DNA of 37,498 nucleotides, taken from NCBI RefSeq assembly GCF_003265345.1, contig NZ_QFWW01000037.1, positions 1 to 37,498 of the forward strand, in the 5' to 3' direction. The notes below the pieces were generated by a model. The model searched no databases, was not told the origin of the DNA, and was given only the letters and a program-made list of their open reading frames with translations. A program made the translations under genes and the position numbers. Positions 17,518 through 24,091 of the stretch are shown here, one piece after another. The stretch comes from Lentzea terrae. GTDB taxonomy: Bacteria; Actinomycetota; Actinomycetes; Mycobacteriales; Pseudonocardiaceae. Each line of letters begins with the position of its first letter. Positions within the stretch are counted from its first letter, which is position 1.

Positions 17518-19194
17518 GTGCGCATGCGCCGTCGCCTGATGTCGAACCGGAAGTGGGAAGCCATGTCACAACCGAAAAGACCGCCGCAGCCATTCGACGG
17601 CATCGTCAAGGTCGTGGACACCAACCTGGGTGAGGCCCCGGAGAGCTTCGACCTGGTGCAGGACTACCTGCGCCGCTTCGGATACCTGACTGAGAAGCCG
17701 GAGGCCGAGGAAGCGGCGGTCGCCGGAACGCTGGACATCGACACCTCCACCGCACTCGCGGAGTACCAGGCGTTCCACGGGCTCCCGGCGACCGGGATCT
17801 TCGACGCGGCCACGCGCGAGATGATGACCCGCTCGCGGTGCCTGCTGCCGGACCCGCAGCTGGTGGGGCCCACGTTCTCGACGACCTGCGCGTGGAACAG
17901 GACGGCGTTCACCTACGCGTTCGACGCGGGCACGAACGACATCGCCGGCGACGACGAGCGGCAGGCCGTCCGCAACGCCTTCATCACGTGGTCGGCGGCG
18001 GCGCCGGTGGCGTTCCGGGAGGTGGCCACGAACCAGAGCCCGGACGTCCTGATTCGGTGGGGCAACGCGGCGTGCGGGGACGCCAACATGGCCGGTGGCG
18101 TGCTGGCGCACGCGGACTACCCGCCCGGCTGCGGCTTCTACGGCAACGCGTTGCCGCGGCCGTTGCACTTCGACGACCAGGAGCACGCCTGGGTCATCGG
18201 TCCGGTGGCCAGTTCCTACGACGTCGAAACGGTGGCGTTGCACGAGGTCGGGCACATCCTCGGACTGCAGCACTCGAGTGTCAGCGGTGCGGTGATGTTC
18301 CCGTCGATCTCCGCGAGCACGACGATCCGAGCGCTGACCAACGACGACATCGAAGGCATCCGCAAGCTGTACCCGCCGACGGGACCGATCTTCGTGAAGC
18401 ACAGCGGGAAGTGCCTCGACGTCGAGGGACAGTCCACGGCCAACGGCGCGGACCTGCACCAGTGGGACTACTGGGGCGGCAACAACCAGCTGTTCAAGAT
18501 CGAGTGGATGGAGACGGGGCACTACCGGCTCATCGCGCAGCACAGCAACAAGGTCGTGGACGTCGAGGGGCAGTCCACGGCCAACGGCGCGCAGGTGCAC
18601 CAGTGGGACTGGTGGGGCGGCAACAACCAGCGGTTCCGCCTCGACCCGGTCGGCCACGGCTATTACCGGATCGCGGCGAAGCACAGCAACCGGGTGCTCG
18701 ACGTCTCCGGCATCTCGCAGAACTCCGGCGCCAAGGTCATCCAGTGGGACTGGTGGGGCGGTGACAACCAGAAGTGGCGCATCGGCCCCGCACCGATCAC
18801 GGCACGGCACAGCGGCAAGGTCGTCGACGTCTCAGGAATCTCGCTGGCCGCGGGTGCTCCGGTGATCCAATGGCAGTACTGGGGTGGCGGCAACCAGCGC
18901 CTGCGGCTCGACCCGGTCGGTGGCGGCTACTACCGGATCATGGTCGAGCACAGCGGGATGTGCCTCGACGTCGAGGGAGCCTCGACCGCACAGGGCGCGC
19001 GCGTCATCCAGTGGCCGTACTGGGGCGGCGACAACCAGAAGTGGAAGCCCGAGGGCGTCGGCGAGGGCTACGTGAAGCTCGTGGCCAAGCACAGCGGCAT
19101 GTGCCTCGACGTGAACGGTGCCTCCACGGCCGACGGTGCTCAGCTGATCCAGTGGCCGTACTGGGGTGGCAACAACCAGAAGTGGAGGATGTGA
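17518..19194 (+). CDS. Peptidoglycan-binding matrixin-like metalloprotease with ricin-type lectin repeats
   Basis: A 558-residue protein of three parts. Residues ~30-105 resemble a PGBD-type peptidoglycan-binding domain (TALAEYQAFHGLPATGIFD). Residues ~115-285 form a metzincin catalytic domain with the full zinc motif HEVGHILGLQH (242-252) and a Met-turn VMFPS. From ~295 to the end there are six repeats of about 45 residues, each with a pattern like HSGxCLDVxG...GAxxxQWxYWGGxNQxW. These form two ricin-type beta-trefoil sets and should bind carbohydrate. It probably cuts protein on a glycan surface. No convincing signal peptide is visible from any of the candidate starts (17518 GTG, 17524, 17539, 17563 ATG). 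I take 17518/17524 because AGAGGA precedes them. A Crp-like palindrome lies upstream. Confidence 0.88.
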   Translation: MRMRRRLMSNRKWEAMSQPKRPPQPFDGIVKVVDTNLGEAPESFDLVQDYLRRFGYLTEKPEAEEAAVAGTLDIDTSTALAEYQAFHGLPATGIFDAATREMMTRSRCLLPDPQLVGPTFSTTCAWNRTAFTYAFDAGTNDIAGDDERQAVRNAFITWSAAAPVAFREVATNQSPDVLIRWGNAACGDANMAGGVLAHADYPPGCGFYGNALPRPLHFDDQEHAWVIGPVASSYDVETVALHEVGHILGLQHSSVSGAVMFPSISASTTIRALTNDDIEGIRKLYPPTGPIFVKHSGKCLDVEGQSTANGADLHQWDYWGGNNQLFKIEWMETGHYRLIAQHSNKVVDVEGQSTANGAQVHQWDWWGGNNQRFRLDPVGHGYYRIAAKHSNRVLDVSGISQNSGAKVIQWDWWGGDNQKWRIGPAPITARHSGKVVDVSGISLAAGAPVIQWQYWGGGNQRLRLDPVGGGYYRIMVEHSGMCLDVEGASTAQGARVIQWPYWGGDNQKWKPEGVGEGYVKLVAKHSGMCLDVNGASTADGAQLIQWPYWGGNNQKWRM

Positions 19195-19242
19195 CCAGCC
19201 CTCAGCGGACCCTTCTGCCGCGCAGGATCACCGCATGCGGCG

Positions 19243-19372
19243 GAATCCGGGGACGAAGCCCCGGTGGAGGTCCGGGGCGTAGCCATCCGCGGAACGCAGG
19301 GGCAAAGCCACCCGGCTGGGGGTCCGGGGGCGAAGCCGCCCGGCTGGGGTCTGGGGGCTCGGCCTCCAGAAG
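19243..19372 (+). repeat. GC-rich imperfect tandem repeats downstream of the metalloprotease
   Basis: Roughly five units of about 25 bases follow a TCCGGGGGCGAAGCCnCCCGG-like pattern; each can fold into a small GGGG...CCCC hairpin. They fill most of the gene-free stretch 19195-19604, ahead of the tRNA fragment, and may help end transcription of the metalloprotease gene. I see no coding region here. Confidence 0.5.
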
Positions 19373-19424
19373 ACACCTGGAGCGAGGTCAGGTCGACGCT
19401 TTCCGTCGACACACCTCACCCCTC

Positions 19425-19478
19425 GCGGAAGCGGAGGGATTTGAACCCCCGGACCCGTGAAGGTCTCCCGCTTTCAAG
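19425..19478 (-). repeat. tRNA-Ser 3' fragment, probable attachment-site copy (left end of island)
   Basis: This 54-base segment repeats 25297-25350, the 3' part of the intact tRNA-Ser gene. Thirty bases are identical (T arm and acceptor 3' strand), then eight differ (variable arm), then 16 are identical up to two bases past the anticodon. The 5' half of a tRNA is missing; beyond 19478 the sequence is unrelated. The eight differing bases still permit a variable-arm stem, so this looks like the original host tRNA end, displaced when an element supplied its own 3' end. Direct repeats of a tRNA 3' end at both borders are the classical footprint of tyrosine-recombinase integration. Confidence 0.75.
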
Positions 19479-19604
19479 CTGAGCACTGCTTAGCTCTGCG
19501 CATCGCCAGGTCTTTGCAGGACAAACGCCCCTTGACAGCGAGCGTAAGTCGGCAAAGCGTGTGCACTTAAGTTGATCACGCTTGAGTTCTTCTCGTTTGC
19601 GGGG

Positions 19605-20414
19605 TCAGACCGAGGCGAGCTGCCCGTCGGCCCACTGGCGGGCGGCGTCCGCCATGCGCTGCTTCCACGGCTGTGGGTCACTCGTCGCGATGTCGGTCCA
19701 CATGTCGACGTTGGCGCGGGCGAACACGCCGAGCGCGGTTCGAGGTGCAGAGGCCCATGCGCGCGTGCGGCTCACGAGTTTCCCGGCCTGCGCGGCGGTG
19801 TGCCCGGCGGCGATCAGCCGCAGGGCAAGGCAGCACGGATCGATCCACGCGGCGCCGCGAGTCGGCCATGCCCAGTCGATCATCCGGGGCGTGCCGTCCG
19901 GGGTGATGAGGATGTTGTCCGGGTTGTAGTCGGTGTGCAGCAATGTCTCGCCGCCGAGCAGCTCGGCCTCGGTGTCGTCGAGGTACCCGCGCCACCTTTT
20001 GCGCGCATCCTTCAACGGCAGGTCCGGCACCGGAAGCGACGTCAGCGTGTCGACGGCCGCTAGGACGGCCGGGAGGTCCGGTGAGCCTGGGGCGTAGTCA
20101 GGGTGGCGCCCGGCGATGTACTCGAACGCCAGGACGTCCCAGCCGTCGGCGTCGTTGAGCCTCCACAGCAGGGCGGGGGCGAGAGGCTGAACGTGCGGGT
20201 TGATCGTCGCTTCTCGTTGTTGCGCGACGACGCCAGAGTGATCGGTGCGGATGCCCTTGACGAACACCTGTCCGGTCGGGGTGTCGAGGATGGCGGCAAG
20301 TGCGGAGTTCATCCCTTGCGACAGGGTGCGTGCCGCTGTGATCCGTCCGACCTGTTCACCGATTGCAGTGTGCAGACCGGTGGGCAGGCTGTCCCACTCA
20401 ATGCGTTCTTGCAT
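19605..20414 (-). CDS. Aminoglycoside phosphotransferase/choline kinase-fold protein
   Basis: A 269-residue APH-fold kinase-like protein. The catalytic loop is LLHTDYNPDNILI (His-x-Asp-x4-Asn, Brenner motif, near residue 155) and the metal-binding Asp follows in MIDWAWP (near 178). An N-terminal nucleotide-binding lobe includes GQVFVKGIR with the likely Lys. The ATG at 20414 has GAGGATC directly before it; the longer open frame upstream has no supporting site. It is the last gene of the minus-strand set containing the radical SAM enzyme and the precursor peptide, 107 bases below the precursor with a hairpin between. It could be a tailoring kinase, a self-protection enzyme or an unrelated cargo gene; the sequence does not decide. 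Confidence 0.85.
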   Translation of the reverse strand: MQERIEWDSLPTGLHTAIGEQVGRITAARTLSQGMNSALAAILDTPTGQVFVKGIRTDHSGVVAQQREATINPHVQPLAPALLWRLNDADGWDVLAFEYIAGRHPDYAPGSPDLPAVLAAVDTLTSLPVPDLPLKDARKRWRGYLDDTEAELLGGETLLHTDYNPDNILITPDGTPRMIDWAWPTRGAAWIDPCCLALRLIAAGHTAAQAGKLVSRTRAWASAPRTALGVFARANVDMWTDIATSDPQPWKQRMADAARQWADGQLASV

Positions 20415-20473
20415 GATCCTCGACCATCGTCGTCGGCCCGTGCACGGGGCGAGGCTAGCCGACATGACGAAGG

Positions 20474-20500
20474 TGGCCGGACGCGACTCGCGTCCGGCCA
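20474..20500 (-). terminator. Hairpin after the precursor peptide gene
   Basis: A perfect 10-bp stem (20474-20483 with 20491-20500; TGGCCGGACG pairing with CGTCCGGCCA) encloses a seven-base loop, 22 bases past the precursor stop. There is no T-run. In RiPP operons such hairpins often limit transcription past the precursor, so it could terminate or attenuate expression of the phosphotransferase gene. Confidence 0.6.
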
Positions 20501-20521
20501 ACTGGTTTGGCGACTTCCCGA

Positions 20522-20689
20522 TCAGTACGGGTTGTCGTCCGATGCGGCGCAGTTGCACCGGTTGTAGGCGCCGAGCACCTCGACGTCGTCAACCATCATG
20601 ACGGCGTCGGGTGCGACCGGCTGTTCGGCCATCTCGCCGACTGCGACAGCAGCCGAGGGAGGCAGCAAATCGAGCATCACCACGGACAT
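20522..20689 (-). CDS. Putative RiPP precursor peptide (55 residues) of a radical SAM enzyme
   Basis: A 55-codon gene begins at ATG 20689, five bases after the TGA of the radical SAM gene. The ribosome-binding run GGGGGGAGGTGA is formed by the last codons and stop of that gene. The peptide starts MSVVMLDLLP and has an Ala/Val/Met/acidic leader-like part (to about residue 38: MMVDDVEV). It then changes to a polar, Cys-, Asn- and Tyr-containing end, GAYNRCNCAASDDNPY. That layout, the tight coupling to a radical SAM gene and the following hairpin fit a ribosomally made, modified peptide. Y-N-R has the aromatic-x-x form seen in cyclophane-forming radical SAM systems, and C-N-C offers thioether or metal-binding options. 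Both are inference. I do not recognise the peptide family. Confidence 0.72.
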   Translation of the reverse strand: MSVVMLDLLPPSAAVAVGEMAEQPVAPDAVMMVDDVEVLGAYNRCNCAASDDNPY

Positions 20690-20694
20690 GTGTT

Positions 20695-21807
20695 TCACCT
20701 CCCCCCGTGTTGGCAGTAGCGCTCAAGGGGTGCATCTGCCGCCTGGTACAGCTTCGCCAGAGGTCGACACGTCCAGCAGGTGCCCGACAGCGCGCATCCG
20801 GAACAACCGCCGGTACGTCCCATAAGCGAGTCAGCGACTTCGACGAGTTGGCGCAGGGCGTCGAGGCCGTGGTCAACGAGCGAGAACTGCGCGTCGCGAC
20901 CGACCTTGCAAATGCTCGCCATGCCGTACGGGTCAGCGTGGAAATGCGTGTGTCCGGCGCCGCACCCTGTGAACGGTCTGCGGGCGCGCAGGAACTCGGG
21001 CGACTGTGACGGCAGCGTTTCCGCGCCACCGTAGATCGTGGGCGAGATGTTGGAGTACACGTTGTAGGTGACGCCGAGGTTCTCCGCGAACGCCGTCATC
21101 TCGGCGAGTTCGTGCTCGTTCCGCTCGGTGATCACGAGGTTGAAGTGCAACGGCAGCCCGCGCTCGTGTGCCGCTGTGATGCCCGTCGTGAACGCCTTGT
21201 GTGAGCCGCGCCGCGCTGTCACCGCGTCGTAGACGTCGGCACTGGCTCCGTAGACGCTGACCGTGATTCGGTACGGACGCCGTGCGGTCAGCAGGTCGAG
21301 AATCGGCCCAGCGTGCAAGCGCGACCCGTTCGTCGAGATGGTGACCATCATGCCCAGGTCCCATGCGACCGTGTAGACCTGCGGGAACAACTTGTCGATA
21401 GTCGGTTCGCCGCCAGTGAGTTGCACCCACAGCACGCCGGCGTCGCGGATTGTGTGCAGCAACCGCTCGCGGTCACTCCATTCGAGCCCCTCGAACTCCT
21501 TCACCCCGAGGTAGCAGTGCGGACAGTCGTAGTTGCATCCGAGGTTCAGCTCGTACGAAGCACGGCCGTACCCGTGCGGCGACGGCTCTCGGACCTTCAC
21601 CGCATCGGCTAGCGACCTGCCCGTGATGTCGATGCCCCAACGTTGATGCGCTGCATCGACAAGCCACTGTGGACACGCGCTGTCCGTGCGTGCGGACGCT
21701 GCGAGCAAATCCTCAAACCTGGCAGAACCGATCTTCACCGCCCGCTGATCGTCCGGCTTCAACACCAGGTAGTCAGTCAGGAACGGACTTGCGATGAGCG
21801 CGTGCAT
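20695..21807 (-). CDS. Radical SAM peptide-maturase-like enzyme with C-terminal Cys cluster (SPASM/twitch-like)
   Basis: A 370-residue radical SAM protein. The 4Fe-4S/SAM motif is CNYDCPHC (CxxxCxxC, residues ~91-98), followed by LTGGEPTIDKLF (GGEP, SAM binding) and the barrel strand ITVSVYGAS. The last 100 residues hold further cysteines (TGCGAGH ~279, SICKVG ~300, and 335, 338, 344, 347, 365), which fit auxiliary clusters of the SPASM/twitch type found in peptide-modifying members. The ~90 residues before the motif could hold a peptide-recognition region. The start ATG has GGGAGAGG at a good distance. The stop codon lies inside the ribosome-binding site of the precursor gene. It probably installs a C-C or C-S crosslink in the downstream peptide (inference). 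Confidence 0.88.
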   Translation of the reverse strand: MHALIASPFLTDYLVLKPDDQRAVKIGSARFEDLLAASARTDSACPQWLVDAAHQRWGIDITGRSLADAVKVREPSPHGYGRASYELNLGCNYDCPHCYLGVKEFEGLEWSDRERLLHTIRDAGVLWVQLTGGEPTIDKLFPQVYTVAWDLGMMVTISTNGSRLHAGPILDLLTARRPYRITVSVYGASADVYDAVTARRGSHKAFTTGITAAHERGLPLHFNLVITERNEHELAEMTAFAENLGVTYNVYSNISPTIYGGAETLPSQSPEFLRARRPFTGCGAGHTHFHADPYGMASICKVGRDAQFSLVDHGLDALRQLVEVADSLMGRTGGCSGCALSGTCWTCRPLAKLYQAADAPLERYCQHGGR

Positions 21808-21843
21808 CAGCCTCTCCCGTGGGTGGACATTCCTGAGTTCAGA

Positions 21844-22047
21844 TCAACGGCCGCGCTCTTTGGTGAGGCAGGCAGGACATGCGTGCTCCGGATCGGTCGG
21901 CTTCGCCGGTGAGCTGATCGGCACGAACGGCTCTCGGTCGCACTTCGGCGTGACCACTCCATCGGCAATCGACTTTGCCCGGTGAGAGTCCCCGTCCTTG
22001 ATCGACGCGTTATGCCAGCGGTCGATGTCGCTAATCGGGGTAGCCAT
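21844..22047 (-). CDS. Small Cys/His-containing protein, zinc-finger-like
   Basis: A 67-residue protein with HN near the start, one Cys in TPKCDRE and a C-terminal HACPACLTKER (CxxC). The spacing recalls small single-zinc-finger proteins often found in actinomycete gene clusters and integrative elements, but I cannot name the family. The ATG follows the stop of the preceding membrane protein gene by three bases, so the two are translationally linked. It ends 36 bases before the radical SAM gene. Possible roles include DNA or partner-protein binding; none is shown by the sequence. Confidence 0.6.
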   Translation of the reverse strand: MATPISDIDRWHNASIKDGDSHRAKSIADGVVTPKCDREPFVPISSPAKPTDPEHACPACLTKERGR

Positions 22048-22050
22048 GTC

Positions 22051-22332
22051 CTACGCCGCAACCAGCTCGGGTGGTGTCCATACCGGCTGCTCTATCTGCT
22101 GAGATGGCTCGAACAACAACCCATGTCGTGGTGCGAACAACACGGGCGACTCGACAAGTTCCCGCACCTCGTCGTCGAGCTGGCTTTCCAACATGGCGAC
22201 CGTAAGTGCGCCCTCGGCAGCGTCTGCGTGCTGACCGTGCATCGTGACGAAGAACCAGCGCAGGCGGATTCCCGCCAACAGCAGCATGAACAAGACGAAC
22301 GAGCCGGTGAAGATCAGTGCGTTGACAGCCAT
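22051..22332 (-). CDS. Small membrane protein with acidic cytoplasmic tail
   Basis: A 93-residue protein, if the ATG at 22332 is used (GGAG eight bases upstream); an in-frame ATG at 22440 would give 129 residues. It begins with one strong transmembrane helix (ALIFTGSFVLFMLLLAGI) followed by RLRWFF. A hydrophilic, acidic C-terminal part follows (ESQLDDEVRELVES). It is the third of the small genes in the minus-strand set. I do not recognise the family; small single-span proteins of this kind are frequent in actinomycete mobile elements. Confidence 0.6.
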   Translation of the reverse strand: MAVNALIFTGSFVLFMLLLAGIRLRWFFVTMHGQHADAAEGALTVAMLESQLDDEVRELVESPVLFAPRHGLLFEPSQQIEQPVWTPPELVAA

Positions 22333-22408
22333 CGTCGCAGCTCCGTTCTGCGCAGGGTCGAGTTGGTGGATCGGGTCAACCGGCGGCGCCAAGGGCAGCC
22401 GGCACGGC

Positions 22409-22724
22409 TCAAGTTCTTGGGCGGGAAGCAGGCCCGTCATTAGCGATGGTGTGACGCTCCAACTCGACGACTAGCGAGGCGAACGTCGTCGGGCTGACCA
22501 GAGGGCTTCCAACGAGGCTGAACGGCGCGGACCAGTCCGGGCCAGGCGGCAGCCGAGATGCACCCGCCAGGCCTTCGCTGAAGACGACCGCAACGTCGAG
22601 GTACGGCCACCCATTGGGCCACCGCCAGAACAGCAGCCCGTCGTAGCGGCCATTGGTGGTCGAGCATGGGCAACACGTCGAAGCCAGCGCGCGTCATGCG
22701 TTGCACATCCGGGCGCATCGTCAC
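22409..22724 (-). pseudogene. Frameshifted hypothetical protein gene
   Basis: The start GTG at 22724 overlaps the stop of the preceding gene as GTGA, a usual coupling arrangement. The first frame reads TMRPDVQRMTRAGFDVLPML and DH. Around 22652-22662 the protein-like character moves to the next frame, which continues NGRYDGLLFWRWPNGW, later PPGPDWSAPFSLVGSP, to a TGA at 22409. The second frame has the G/C third positions expected of coding DNA and no start codon of its own. Removing one C from the CACCACC run (minus strand) would join the two into one protein of about 104 residues. So this is either a true mutation, a sequencing error or, less likely, programmed frameshifting. Function unknown. 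Confidence 0.6.
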
Positions 22725-22852
22725 AGCCGTCCTCGGCGCAGTGCCGCAGCACGCTTGTCACGTTTTGCCTGGTCAAGCGCAAACACCAAGCACGCAACGA
22801 ACATCAGGCCTGCCAGGACCGCGACAACGACCTCGCCAATCGTGACGCTCAT
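22721..22852 (-). CDS. 43-residue single-span membrane protein
   Basis: A short gene with a near-perfect ribosome-binding site (AGGAGGTG) before ATG 22852. The product starts MSVTIGEVVVAVLAGLMFVA, one hydrophobic helix, and ends in a very basic tail (QAKRDKRAAALRRGRL). Its stop overlaps the next gene's GTG. It is the first gene of the minus-strand set, downstream of the divergent promoter region. It is below the length at which gene finders are reliable, but the start signal and overlap support it. Function unknown. Confidence 0.65.
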   Translation of the reverse strand: MSVTIGEVVVAVLAGLMFVACLVFALDQAKRDKRAAALRRGRL

Positions 22853-22940
22853 GGGTCGCCACCTCCTGTTCTTGATTCGTGTTGCCGATGGCCGCGGTCC
22901 GATGCGCCGTCTTCGGGTTCGACCTCGACCGGTGGAGCAC

Positions 22941-22978
22941 GGAACTGGCGCGTCAGTCGGGGAGTCCGCGCCAGTTCC
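22941..22978. promoter_or_regulatory. 12-bp inverted repeat in the divergent promoter region of the island
   Basis: The arms GGAACTGGCGCG (22941-22952) and CGCGCCAGTTCC (22967-22978) are perfectly complementary around a 14-base loop. The repeat lies 89 bases upstream of the first minus-strand gene. It could be a regulator-binding site or a 5'-leader hairpin of the minus-strand transcript. The whole gene-free stretch 22853-23170 holds this repeat and the TGCGCA sites, and no coding region that I can support. Confidence 0.5.
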
Positions 22979-23031
22979 GCCCACCCACCATCTCGAACCG
23001 ATCCAAGCGAAGCAAGCAATATGAGAAATCT

Positions 23032-23154
23032 TGCGCACACTTACTCCAGTTGGCTGACTCAATGACTACAGAGAGCGAGAGTTGAACGCGCAGGTCACCC
23101 GACGTGCCGTTGACTACCGGCGCGATTGCGCAACACCATGCTGACACGTGCGCA
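23032..23154. promoter_or_regulatory. Three TGCGCA palindromes, possible operators
   Basis: TGCGCA occurs at 23032-23037, 23127-23132 and 23149-23154. Read in a common orientation the extended sites look like GTGTGCGCAA, GTGTTGCGCAAT and ACGTGCGCAAT. The last two flank the likely start region of the plus-strand operon, ending 17 bases before its ATG. A regulator such as the XRE protein encoded in that operon could bind them (inference). Confidence 0.4.
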
Positions 23155-23170
23155 ATCTTGGGAGATGATC

Positions 23171-23551
23171 ATGCAGCTGAAGTTTCTCGGCACCACGAGC
23201 AACAGCGGCTCCTGCCCGAACCTGTATGAGACCGATCGAGGTACCTACGTCGTGCAGGGCTACAAGGTGAGCCACCCCGATGCACTCGCCGCAGCCAGCA
23301 ACCGGAACATGCTCGACACCGAGACGCTCATCGAGATACCGGTCGAGTTGCTCGACTTTGCTCCGACCACGATCAACAACGCCTCGTACCCGCACCTGTA
23401 CGAAACCGGCCGAGGCACCTACGTCATGCAAGGCGACAAGGTCACCGATGCCGATGCCCTTGCGACTGCTCGCGAACGAGGCCTGCCGGACACCGAGACG
23501 CTTATCGAGATCACGGTCGGTTCGCTGGACCTCGCGCCGATGGGAGTCTGA
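23171..23551 (+). CDS. Small protein with two tandem ~55-residue repeats
   Basis: A 126-residue protein starting MQLKFLGTTS at ATG 23171, with GGGAG six bases upstream. Two halves are clearly homologous: NLYETDRGTYVVQGYKVS with HLYETGRGTYVMQGDKVT, and LDTETLIEIPVELLDF with PDTETLIEITVGSLDL. From memory, single-copy relatives are common next to DUF6879-type and XRE genes in actinomycetes, so this looks like an internal duplication of such a protein. The function is not known. Its TGA overlaps the ATG of the next gene by one base, so the genes are coupled. Confidence 0.75.
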   Translation: MQLKFLGTTSNSGSCPNLYETDRGTYVVQGYKVSHPDALAAASNRNMLDTETLIEIPVELLDFAPTTINNASYPHLYETGRGTYVMQGDKVTDADALATARERGLPDTETLIEITVGSLDLAPMGV

Positions 23552-24075
23552 TGGCAGACCTGATCAGCCCGGCAGCGTTCGGCGACCTCTTCCGCAGCTT
23601 TCAGCACTCGGCCTGGCGATGGGAGGCCCAGGAAACGTATCGCCAAGCGGACGAGGTTGAGCCGTGGCAGAGGTGGCGCGATGGCATAACAGTCCTCGAG
23701 GACCTCGACTGGTTGCGTCCTTGGCTTGACGACGTCCGGGCAGCCACCCAGGCAGGCAGGGTGTTTCAGCGCGTTCGAAAGCTCACCGATCCGTTGACCG
23801 AGTACCTGCGGTGGCAGTTGGAAGTCACCCCGGCCAACGTCGAGGCGGGCGAGGACATCCGGCTCCTGCCGGATCACCTGGCACGAGAACTTGGGCTACC
23901 AGAGCACGACTTCTGGATCTTCGATGAGGTCCAGGTCGCCGTACTCCAGTTCGGTCCTGACGGCCTGACAGGAGCGGAGATCGTTACGGAACCCGCTACG
24001 GTGGCGCGGTACAAGTCCTGGCGCAATATTGCTTGGACGACCGCAGTGCCTTTCGACGATTTCGCCAAGACCTAG
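23551..24075 (+). CDS. DUF6879-like protein
   Basis: A 174-residue soluble protein. The C-terminal DFWIFDEVQVAVLQFGPDG and the N-terminal run FRSFQHSAWRWEAQETY match what I remember of the DUF6879 family (W-R-x-E-x-x-x-x-Y, then D-F-W-I-F-D). The family is found beside XRE/DUF5753 and DUF397 genes in actinomycetes, as here. No enzymatic motif is evident. The ATG at 23551 overlaps the previous stop (TGATG), and the XRE gene starts 16 bases after its own stop. Confidence 0.75.
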   Translation: MADLISPAAFGDLFRSFQHSAWRWEAQETYRQADEVEPWQRWRDGITVLEDLDWLRPWLDDVRAATQAGRVFQRVRKLTDPLTEYLRWQLEVTPANVEAGEDIRLLPDHLARELGLPEHDFWIFDEVQVAVLQFGPDGLTGAEIVTEPATVARYKSWRNIAWTTAVPFDDFAKT

Positions 24076-24091
24076 CCACAACGAGGAGACC

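Noticed and set aside
22471..22797. 108-codon minus-strand frame in the island
   Set aside because: It crosses the coupled start at 22724 and has unlikely composition; the two-frame reading with one extra base gives a much better protein.
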